DNA of 64,000 nt, taken from positions 124,001 through 188,000 of the forward strand of contig JAHLKD010000031.1 in assembly GCA_025526935.1 (NCBI GenBank). Reading direction: 5' to 3'. The stretch comes from Cladochytrium replicatum. Lineage: Eukaryota; Chytridiomycota; Chytridiomycetes; Cladochytriales; Cladochytriaceae. Position numbers and translations under genes: made by a program. Within the stretch, counting starts at the first letter, position 1; every line of letters starts with the position of its first letter. This document shows, piece after piece, positions 37,240 through 46,776 of the stretch. The notes below the pieces were generated by a model. The model worked only from the letters and a program-made list of their open reading frames with translations. It had not been told where the DNA came from and ran no database searches.

Positions 37240-37890
37240 ACAATTCGGATAACATGGTTATTGGGCGAGATGGAAGGTCTTGGGGTATAGATGTCGATTC
37301 TTCGGCAAAACTCTTCCTTGGTACATGTATCTGGTTTACCAAAAAACAAAGTGTGCGGAAGTGCCGTTGGATCCATCCGTGTCGTATTTTCTCCAGCATT
37401 TGCACAGCAGCTGGCACGTCGACCCGGCCACCTGAACGAGGACGAGAGGGTCGTTATGATGCGCTTTGGACACGACTTGGTTTCTGCGGAGAGCGAGCTT
37501 TTGACGCACTACGACCCTTGTATAGTGATGGTCGGTGGCGGGGGATGATGGAGCAAAATACGAAAGACTTCTTGAGCTTCGAGGCGGGCAGACATTTTTG
37601 GTGAACGGAAGGACATTGAAGCATCTATTTTGCAGTTCTTTTACCGGAACAAGCACATCATGATCGATTTGAGTACTGGAAATAACAACAAGATTAAGTG
37701 GGCTCTGGAAGACAAGTAGCAGGAAATGATCGACATCGTTGTGAGTTCAATATGATCTTAACCGGCCGGCTGAGGGTTGTGTTTATATTTCATCATTCAG
37801 TTTCTCTAGAAACATCGTGTCGTGGTGCAAGAAAGGGTCGTTGTTTAATTTTTCACCAAGGATTATTCGACAAAGGTACTTAGTATGTCA
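37240..37890 (+). pseudogene. decayed gene of unknown family
   Basis: Protein-like signal hops between frames. At 37360-37545 it reads GSIRVVFSPAFAQQLARRPG, then HLNEDERVVMMRFGHDLV and YDPCIVMVGGG. Near 37560-37600 it reads LLELRGGQTFLVNGR. At 37600-37735 it reads ASILQFFYRNKHIMIDL and NNNKIKWALEDK, followed by a stop and then QEMIDIV. Two frame changes and one in-frame stop make a working protein unlikely. I do not recognise the family. Secretion or enzymatic motifs are absent. Confidence 0.45.
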
Positions 37891-38312
37891 CATTCATCTT
37901 GTGCAGATCTGATCTTTCTGCCTCTTCCATACAAATACTGAAGACACAGCTACAAATTTAACCTGCCGCTAAAGTAAAGGTTCTTCTATTTCGGGTGATA
38001 GAGTGCATGGGATTACACAATTGGTAGAAGAGGCTAAGGGCCACCCACTGCTTTGCCGTATGGTTGATTGGTTCTAGTGATTATTGTGGATGCTGCGACC
38101 GGCAGCGGTGTGACATGACACCGAGCGGGTTTCAATATTTATAGCACAAGTGTTGGCGTTGTGACTTTGGGCTGGTTGTTACCCACGACACCGCATTTTA
38201 TTTAAGCAGGACACAGCGACCCTGGATTTGGGTTGATTTTGCATCCGGTAGTGTCTGTCCGTCTGGCTTTCTTGGGGGAAATTGTTAGCATTCTTGGTGC
38301 TGACTCAGTCCA
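37891..38312. other. 5' region of the RGS gene
   Basis: No coding exon was found upstream of the ATG at 38313. Undetected 5' exons cannot be excluded, but the DEP domain that starts the protein is complete without them. Confidence 0.35.
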
Positions 38313-40275
38313 ATGTCGACCATTTTGCTGCTACGGAGACGTCTCATGCTCGAGACCTTGGTATCCCGTCTGAGGGACAATCTCACCCTGCAAAATAAAA
38401 GGTCGCTGTTCAATTCGCTGCCCAATACTTTCTTAGGTGTGTTCTCTGTGGCCCACCACGACACTTATATTGATTAACAGCTATGGGGATCTTAAGGATT
38501 CGAGATGGTCGAGTGGATGATGGCCAACTGCAATTTGCTGATCCGAGAAGAGGCCATACGCCTAGCTTCGTCATTGCTCGATGAGGGGTATATTGTCAGT
38601 GCTGATCTCGAAACGACTTTCCGCGAACAAGATTACTTCATCTTCCAGGTCTTGTACCTCGTTGGAGCGTTCGAACACCTGCTCATCTTCGCAATTTGGC
38701 AGTCTTCCTATTTCTGGCCTTCGAAAAGCAGAATACCAACAGATTTCGATTACGCTGTCTACTTACTGAAACGGGAGAATCGAGTCTCTGCAAAGTACCT
38801 CCTAACAGGTACATCATGTGCATCCGGCGAAACTGCGACATGGCTGTCTAACTTCTCTTCCAGAATGGGAAGAAGAGCGACTCGTTCGACTACGACGCTC
38901 GCTTCACCATAATTGGAGACAGGTTGAGGAAACAGCGTACGCACAGAATGCCAAACACGGTGCTCTAACAAAGGGAGACAGAATGATCTTGCGGCTGCAA
39001 GAGTACTGGTTCTGGTACATTCATAGACCACCGGTAAGCAATATGTCTCAGTGCCTGCTTCCATTTGCTAACACCTTTCAACGCACTCAGGCAGGATGCA
39101 CTCCATTGCACCAACTACTGAGTGAAAGTAAAAAGATGGAAAAAGAGAAACCGAAAAGGATCGAACGTGATAGAGAAGATCTCCTCACCCCTATCGAACT
39201 TGCAGCAAACTTGGAAGCAAAGGCAGACGACCTCCACGCGACGCTTGGTCGAAAGTTGATGAAGGTCTCACAAGCAAGCCGCAGGTGGGATGATCTTGGT
39301 TTTAGGTTGTATCAGTTACCAACTCTTGGGTTTAGCCTTCTTCAGCGCTGTGAGCTCATGAGACCGCTTGATCCGATTCTAAATCAAGGCGAGATGTGGA
39401 ATCCCTGGCTCCAAGACGAAGAAAACGCACCACCCCGCCCTCCAAAGTCTTCACGTAGCCTTCCAACCGTCAACGAGATTCGTCTATGGCTATACTCACT
39501 AGCTGATCTCCTCAATGATCCGCTTGGCGTGAGCACTTTCGCAAAGTTTCTGAAGCAAGAGTTCAGTTCCGAGAATCTGGAATTTTATCTTGCTGTTGAA
39601 GCTCTTGGACGAAAGAAAACCGAGGACGATGACTTCAACGAGAGGGCGCGGAGGGTGATGCAGGAGTTCATTCCGATCGGATCACGCAGAGAGTTGAACA
39701 TAGACTCAGGCTTACGGGCCTCAATCGTGCAGAAATTTTCGGATCTGGGAGTACCAAATACTCCCTTATCAAAGGACGATTCGAGCAGCTTGTTTGAAAT
39801 CCGGACTCCATCCCGCGAGCCATCGTTTGATCTCCAAACGCCACCACTTCAGTCCCTTCATCTTTCCTATGCGTCTGATTCTGTGGGAACCTATGGAAGC
39901 CCCGATATCGGTGGTTCTGTTGTGAGCTTTACCCCAAGCCGACACTTCGCCCATGGCAGTATCAGCTTGAGCAGCGTTACATCCGGGAACGCAACGCAGG
40001 GGAGTCGGAGCAACAGCAGTGTGGTGAGCAGTGATAGGAGTACGGTTATCAGCTCTTCATCTTACTTGCGACCAAAGCGCAAGTATAAGATACCATTGGA
40101 TGTGTTTCGGGAGGTGCAAGATGCTGTGTTCGCGATGATGGCAAAGGATTCGTACCCTCGCTTCTGTGGATCGGACGTGTTGAAAGACGTGCTTCGAAGG
40201 AGACTAGAAGAAGACGCTGCGCTGATGGAGAAAGAAGCGACGAAGGACGTCTTACAGAGCTCGCGGTTGGTTTAG
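38313..40275 (+). CDS. R7-like RGS protein (DEP-DHEX-GGL-like-RGS)
   Basis: Five exons: join(38313..38436,38497..38648,38703..38808,38864..39033,39091..40275), 579 codons (578 aa). Residues 1-90 form a DEP domain (NTFLGFEMVEWMM; DEGYI). It is followed without gap by a DHEX-like part: YFWPSKSRIPTDFDYAVYL, a basic helix, then EYWFWYIHRPPAGC, which closely follows animal RGS6/7/9/11. Around residues 220-320 a helix (LEAKADDLHATLGRKLMKVS) and LMRPLDPILNQGEMWNPWL resemble a G-gamma-like domain. The RGS box starts near 326 (STFAKFLKQEFSSENLEFYL) and ends with VFREVQDAVFAMMAKDSYPRF. It is interrupted by a Ser-rich insertion of about 115 residues (about 395-510). RGS proteins speed GTP hydrolysis by G-alpha; GGL domains pair with G-beta5-like subunits. 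Two introns (38649-38702, 39034-39090) are multiples of three without stops. Confidence 0.88.
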
Positions 40276-42342
40276 TTTTGTGTATTTGTCGAATTGCAGT
40301 CAGCTTCATTATTTTGTGTTTTTGTTTTTACCGTTTTCTTGCGGTGGGTATCTGTTTTCTTGCAGCAGCTTTCCTATTGAATTTGTTTTGTATGAATCCC
40401 ATTTCCTATTGAATTAACATGATGCACGTGATATTGCTGACCCCCTCCTTCCGGATTTGGCTAAATGACGGATCAGCATTCGCAACGCAATTCTCCCTTT
40501 CCTTCTACCCAAGTTGACCTCAAAGCGATTCGCAAACTTCCTCAATGCCTTTTTCGTTGCCGGAAACACCGGGAACGGTTAATGAAGCAGAGATTGTCAG
40601 GGCTGGGAGGGAGGAAGGGATCGCGGAGGATGATGAGGGTGTTTCATCGACAGTTGGAAGTGGGAGCTTGGGAGGGGGGTAGAATTTTGGGTTGTGGGGC
40701 GATACGCTTTCGCCCGGGGGAAGCAATGGCTCTCATTCGCGAGGTTGCTGTTCCACATTCTCGATTTGCGCTTATGGACGAGCCTGCGGCCTTGGAGTGC
40801 TTTCTGTAGATCCAGAAAGTCAGTGAAAAAGCCTTTGAAAGATAAGTGATAGTTTTGAACCTTGTCGGATAGTGTTGCTGCAAGTCGCATTGGTTCCATT
40901 TGTATCGCATACCATCTCGCGACGTCTCAAGAAACAGCACGGTTAAATCTGTCGGGTTGATGGGGAACTGTTGTGTGAAGCGTAGGCTTATTCGCCACAT
41001 AAATCATCCGAAGCTCCGAGTACCCTCGCATTTTTGTTTTCAGTTATTTTATCCTCAACCATCAACAATGTAGTATGATCTGATGTGATGCATCAAATGA
41101 GAAGCATTGACGTTCACCCCCCTAGTTCCCACGCTGCGGCTGATGGATTGCACGATCTTCCCCACGGTTATGGCCGCTAGCACAGATATTCTGGTTATTT
41201 CACCTTGGTAACCTCAGCAATTCTCTTCGTCATTTGAGATTTTCAGCGACCCATTGTGCAAAGTACCAACCATACTACTTCACAAGCTTTCGCTATCGTG
41301 TCAGCACTAAAGGATTCACGGAGCGGTACAAAGAGTTGTGAAACGCACTCTCGCATTCAGATCGGAAGTTTCACACCATCATCGTTCCCTGGGGCTCACG
41401 GGTTGCGACGGGATCCAGCCCAACTCAAACAGGCAAATCATTGTCAAGTGATTCCCACTGTGGATGGACGTTTGCGACATCCAGCACGACCCCAACCCCG
41501 ACAACTATGAGAATCCCAGACAGTTTCATTCCGGACCGATGGATGCACGGGCGAACCTCGAGCGCTGAGGAATCTGAATTGGAAGCTACGATGTAAGCCG
41601 AGCGTGCTAAAAATTTGATATGTCTCTGAGCTCATGTTCTTGTTCGTGGTTTTGGCGGAGGACCGCGCATCTGTTTGGTGAGTGCGAAGACTTGAAACAG
41701 CATTAGTTTTGATGCTCAATCAGGGGTCTTAATTTTCTTGTTCGAAGCTATTTGGTCCACTCAGCAACTAAATATCACAAAAAAGTTGATTTTTCTCTCA
41801 TCGGGTGTGGAGGAACAGCGAAAGCGACTTTCCCCGCAATGCGTTGACAAACAATGTTCTTGGAAGACAGAGCATCGGGAATATCAAAAATATATGCAAT
41901 TGAGCAAAAAGTGGTTGGATGACAAGAAATGCTGTCACAAAGAAAACATTCAAGACAATGAGATTGTGAAGGTGAATGGCGTTGAATATACAGGAGAAAT
42001 ATGGAAAACGCCCTAGTTTAGAGAAACAGTACAAAAAAAAGGTGGAAGCCGGGAGGCAAAAGAGGAAGAAAAAAAAGACAACCTGGACAAATCAAAGGAG
42101 TAAACTATCAAGGGCCATTCCAAGCAGAAGAAACGATCCCAATAGAACGATGAAAAAAACCGCTCCGTTGCCCAGCGCACATGTTTCAAACGACGGAAAC
42201 GAAGAATCATCCCGAAAACAAGAAAACGAGAAACTATTCCAGGAAAAAAGAAAGTGAAAAGGGCAAGATTAAAAAGGCCAAAACGAATCACATGTCCTGA
42301 AAATGGGACTGCCTTCTAGCCGCTGTTTAACTGATTCCCCAC
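40276..42342. other. 2-kb region without a supported gene
   Basis: At 40485-40680 one plus-strand frame is protein-like (PFSLPETPGTVNEAEIVRAG, acidic Ser/Gly end) but has no start or continuation. At 41738-42257 two overlapping Lys/Glu-rich frames reflect A-rich DNA rather than a recognisable protein. Nothing else is supported. Confidence 0.4.
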
Positions 42343-45300
42343 TCAGCGTTTCAAGAAGGTCTTGTTGAGGAGCCCCAGCACCTTTGGCACGTTCAGCTGG
42401 ACATACTCTAAGTCCAACTGGGTCACCCCCATCTGCTGCTTCTCCAACAAATCGTCGAGCTTCAGGTCCATCTCCAAAATCGCCTTGTCGCGTCCCTTGT
42501 AGTGCAGCGCGATGATAAACGTTCCGCTCACAGGCGACAAGATGTTAAAGTAGATATTGTTCCTCCTTGATCACAAAAGGTACCGTAAGATTCAAAAGAA
42601 TACTGTCAGTTAATTGAATGTTTCTCTTTACCTGTTTTCGGGCACGTTGCTCTCAACAATGATCCCGTCCTTCTCCAACTGCGAATGGGTAAACTTGTAC
42701 GGCCCCTGCACCTGCTGCACATTGTTCTTCGAGCTCGCCTTCCCGCTCATGATCCGCACGTTCTGCAGGTACGCCTTATAGCTCTCAAGCTGGCTGCGCT
42801 GGTAATTGTTGTGGTCTAGGATCGTCTTGTACACAACCTCCAGACTCTTGATCTCGGTGTTGATCTTGTCCCGCAAGTTGCCGAGGTGCACGAGCTCCTG
42901 TGACACCTCCTCGACCATCAGCCGCCGTCCGTCACGCGCATCCACGATCCCGAGCTCCTCGAGCTGCCGCAGCATTTCTCGGACTTTCAGACCCTTTCGC
43001 ACCATCGTGGGATCGCGCGACGTCGCAGCCGCTTCAGCAATGCGCGCGAGGTCAAGAAGCCCGCCTGGACCCGCGGACTGCGGGCCGTTCGTAGCGGGGA
43101 TCGACACATCGTTGACGGTGCCGGGAAGGGTGACGTTCACGAGCCAGGGCATCGTTCGGAGGATTTGCACGAAAACCGCTTTGGTGTCCATGTAGAGAAT
43201 GTCGCCTTGCGTGAGCTGGCTGTCCGCGATCGCGGAGGGGATGTCGGTGATCGGGGTCTCCCAGCGCGAGAAGAGCGGGAGGACGATGCTCTTGTTCTCG
43301 TGGCGGGGGAGCTGGGCCGGCGCGGGTCCTAGATCGTTCAGCAATATCCGGAGATGGTGCTTATCCGACGGTGCCTGCAAAATGGTGTCAGTACAGTGTA
43401 ATTTTGAATCCAGGATTGTCTTTTGACGTGCCAAGACAGCTTGGTGTTGCAAGAGAAGAGCGTGGGTGTTGTACATCTCGTTGAGGGTAATGCCGAGCTG
43501 TAGGTCCTTCTTGGATAGCGCGATGTACTGGTCCATCTTCAAAAATTAAGTGAGTCGACTTATATCCACCTTCCAACACGCCCCCACATACCTCCAAGGC
43601 CTCATAAAAGTCTCCGACCTCGCAAAGATCGATCAAAAACTGGTTGATCCGATCCTTGTTCCCCTCTACATAAGGACTCAGCGCCATCATGTACATCTCC
43701 TTCGCGTAGCTAGGCTTGTTTGCAAGGTGTTGAAGCACTTTTGCAACAAGTGTTAACGTGCGCCGTGGGTTCTTTGACGGGTTCGCATCGACGAGCATGT
43801 GCGCTTGCGGTGTAACCACAGCGGGGTTTACAAATCTCAGCATGAAGAATCCGCCAATGAGCGAGCAAATGTTCATGTCCGTGGCGTCAGGGTACTTTCT
43901 CTGAAATCAAAAAGAGGCCTCAGCAAAGAGCCCCCAGCTTTTGTTCCCCCTGCACCTTTGTCAAGTACTTGATCTGCTTGCAAATCCACCGAATACCGTA
44001 AGGCACCTGATCCAAACTCGATATGATCGTCTCCAAGAACGAGTCTGTGATCTTTGCCAGCATTTCGACGCGCGGGGCTATGATCGCCTGGACGTTCGGG
44101 TTTGCCGCGGCTTCGTCCGGCGTGATTCCGCGGGGCAGGTCGCTGGGCTGACCTGTCTGCTCTTCGATGTCCTGGACCATCTGCTCGTAGACCGCCAGCG
44201 GGTTGATTTCTAGGTTAAGGTCCTTTGCTTCTATCAGGTTGTTGATGCGCTCGGCTAGAACGTTCTTCAGGTAGGTCTGGCCGGGACCACGTCTGCAAAA
44301 AATTACATGTTTGAAATTTCGACAGAAATTCTCTCATTGTATGCAGTCCTACCTGGTGTACGTGGTCATCATTCTGGACAATGGAGTGTTTGAACGAAGC
44401 AGCGTTGTCGATTCTGTGGCAGAATCAAATTGTGCTGCCAAGACGTTCTATGCCACAAAGTCAGCGAGCGTGTTGCTTGAAGGCACTCATGGCGCACTTA
44501 AATACCTGGAACATAGACAATAGCAAATACTCTTCGCGCGACTCATATTGGTTTCCGTAGATCGTAAACATGACGGTCTGCAGTAGAGTGTCGATTTCCG
44601 AAAGGCTAACGAGTCGAGTAAGGGAGGCAATGTGACGTGGTTCAGTTTGCAGGAGGAAGAAGAGGTTAGAGTACATCTATGAACAGAAATTATTCGAGAT
44701 TCTGGTGTGTATATTGAAATGTTTGTCCGAGCTTACCGAACGCTTCCGCTCGTCGGGAAAAGTGCCTTCCGTCAACTCCAGTTCTTCCAACTGCCTCTCT
44801 ACTTGTTGTTGCTCGTCAAGAGCGATGCGATTCTGAATCAACAGCGCGATACGAGAATCCAAATACCGCACGTCCCGCTCCAACACAAAGTTTTTCTTTG
44901 ACTGCGTCGAGATTTTCGACTTTAACTCTCTCAATCTCCGCTGTGCTGTTCAAGCCATATAATGTAAGTTAGCAAAAAAACTTCAGCATGCAAATTGCAG
45001 ATTTATACCCTTTGTAAGTTCATCATCGACTTCAGCGTCGTTCTCCGCAGCCATGGACCACAGCGCAGCGACCGAGTACCGTCTGTCCATCTCCGCATTC
45101 TGGCTCTGTCGGATCGAGCTGCCGAGGGGCAACCCCTTCGACGCAGCGATGAAGGCCGTGCGTGCCAGGTCCGACGGAGTGTAGTTCTGCTGCTGGCCAC
45201 CACCACCACCGCCAGCACCACCTCCAACCCCACCGTTTGCGTAATTTCCGGACGGTTGGGGCGGCATTCCAGGCATCCCGGCCGAGGTGGGAGTGGTTGG

Positions 45301-45552
45301 AGAAGACGTGGGTTGGGTTCTGTAGTTCTGCTGGAACTGAGCGATGGGCTGTTGGATTGGGGGCGAATTTTGCTGGTAGAGAGGGTAGGGGGATTGGTTG
45401 TTCGTTTGCTGGTTCTGGTTCTGCTGGAATTGCTGGTAGTTGTTCTGCTGCAAGTTGCCATTCATGTTGTACTGGTTGTTTGCGTTGTTGTTGTTAATGT
45501 ACTGCTGGTTCCTCCCGCCCTGCGGAGACATCGAGTAGCCGTTTGGGTCCAT
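42343..45552 (-). CDS. RasGAP of the Gap1/IQGAP-related type
   Basis: Nine exons: complement(join(42343..42562,42632..43374,43438..43536,43592..43900,43956..44292,44353..44447,44506..44676,44737..44945,45009..45552)), 909 codons. The last acceptor could be 3 bp upstream, and intron 43375-43437 (63 bp, in frame) could be retained. The first 180 residues are Gln/Asn-rich and disordered, then comes a coiled coil. The RasGAP domain contains the arginine-finger segment [12 protein letters not shown] (Arg about residue 326) and [17 protein letters not shown] (FLR motif, about 474). The C terminus is a RasGAP_C (RGCT) domain as in IQGAPs ([20 protein letters not shown]). No calponin-homology or IQ motif is present. 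This matches the fission-yeast Gap1/Sar1 class. It should inactivate Ras by GTP hydrolysis; catalytic residues look intact. Confidence 0.92.
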
Positions 45553-45639
45553 AGCTCGAGGTTTCTCTCTCTGCGGGTTAGTCTTCAGGTGTGGCTGAAA
45601 CTGCTGGGGCTGGGGCTGGTGGGGCGGGTGAAAATCTGT

Positions 45640-46583
45640 CTATTGTTGCGGGAGCTTTAGACTGTAGAAGTACACGGTGGACCGCATCTCAAGATCACCA
45701 GTGTCATTAGGAAACATCGGATTCCACTTCTCATCAAATAGATGCTCAACCTCAAAATCAAACGGTGGTGCCTGCGCAAGCTCAAAGAATGCTAGATCTT
45801 GCGGTGCGCGCTTAGGAACATGGTGCGAGAAACTACAAAGCACAATCCCGTTTGGCGCGAGCGTTCTCTCGATAGAGCTTAGCAGTTGCCGATGTTGGTT
45901 GTGATTGAAAACCTACACAGACCATGTGGTCAACAATGTCTGGCAAAACTAAAATCTGCGAACAAATCGTTTCTTACCAGATCTGCAAGTATGATCAAAT
46001 CGAAGCGCTCGCCTTCGTCAAGCGCACCCAGCACGTCGCTCGCGTCGTCGCCCCACAAGTATCCAACGATCTTGACTGCACCAGACTGTAGCTGCGCGCC
46101 GACGTTCTTTTCTGCACTTACTCGAAGTGCCTTGAGTAGGTCCAGATCAGGATAGTCGGTGATGACAACCTTTTTGTCATTGCTTTTTGTAAAGATTGTC
46201 ATCAAAGCCAAAAAAAAGCATTGTGGCGTACCCGTTTCGCACCGTTGAGTGCAGCAGTGAGCGACGGTACTGCGGCGGCGGCTCCAAGCTCAAGAACGTT
46301 CTTTCCCTTCACAAGCGATTTATTCCGGTCGATATAATGCGCCATGGACCGACCTGCATTCCATAGCCAGTGTCCCCACAGGCTGATATCAAGGGTTTCA
46401 GAGAGGTGCATGGAATTCATGTGTCTTTCCATACCTGTGCTTCCCTACAAGCTGAACCTCCAGCACCGACGGCGTTCCAGGTTCGACATACTCTGATTCT
46501 CTGGCGAACTCTTGCAAAGTTGGGGGAGGGGTGGAAGGACGAAAACCGGCTGGTTCCTGTGCAGATGAATTGTGAGACGGCAT
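45640..46583 (-). CDS. EFM7: EFM7/NNT1-type protein methyltransferase
   Basis: Four exons: complement(join(45640..45912,45978..46169,46232..46382,46435..46583)), 255 codons (254 aa), start at the ATG at 46583. Order of motifs: an N-terminal part with EPAGFRPSTPPPTL, VGKHSLWGHWLWNAGR (typical WGHxLWNA), SAM-binding motif I VLELGAAAAVPSL, motif II VVITDYPD, YLWGDD, DLIILADLVFNH and SFSHHVP. Yeast Efm7 methylates the N terminus and a neighbouring Lys of elongation factor eEF1A; the family was once called nicotinamide N-methyltransferase. It is cytosolic and of full family length. Intron 1 separates VGKH from SLWGH, and the spliced join restores the conserved block exactly, which supports the model. 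Confidence 0.88.
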
Positions 46584-46776
46584 CCTTCCTCTGCTACACT
46601 TGCATGCATGCCTCGAATAAACTGAACTCGTTCTCATTGAAAAGTTGATCATCCTCCATTTTCTTGATATCAAGCCACACGGTGCACACTTGCAGCCATT
46701 GGATTTCGACATTGTGGATGGAAAATTGTGCAATGTACTTTATTATTATGCAAACGGCTTTCTATGATTGCTGTGG

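Noticed and set aside
40485-40840. Short acidic Ser/Gly-rich plus-strand coding segment as a gene
   Set aside because: It has no start in frame, a TAG interrupts it, and no intron restores the frame. It was left as part of the intergenic description.
41738-42257. Two overlapping Lys-rich plus-strand frames as a small basic protein gene
   Set aside because: The DNA is A-rich, the frames overlap each other, and neither has a domain or intron that joins them.
44995-45660. 221-codon plus-strand frame opposite the start of the RasGAP gene
   Set aside because: It is the complement of the Gln/Asn-rich N-terminal coding region; its Val/Leu/Arg composition follows from that. No intron or motif supports it.
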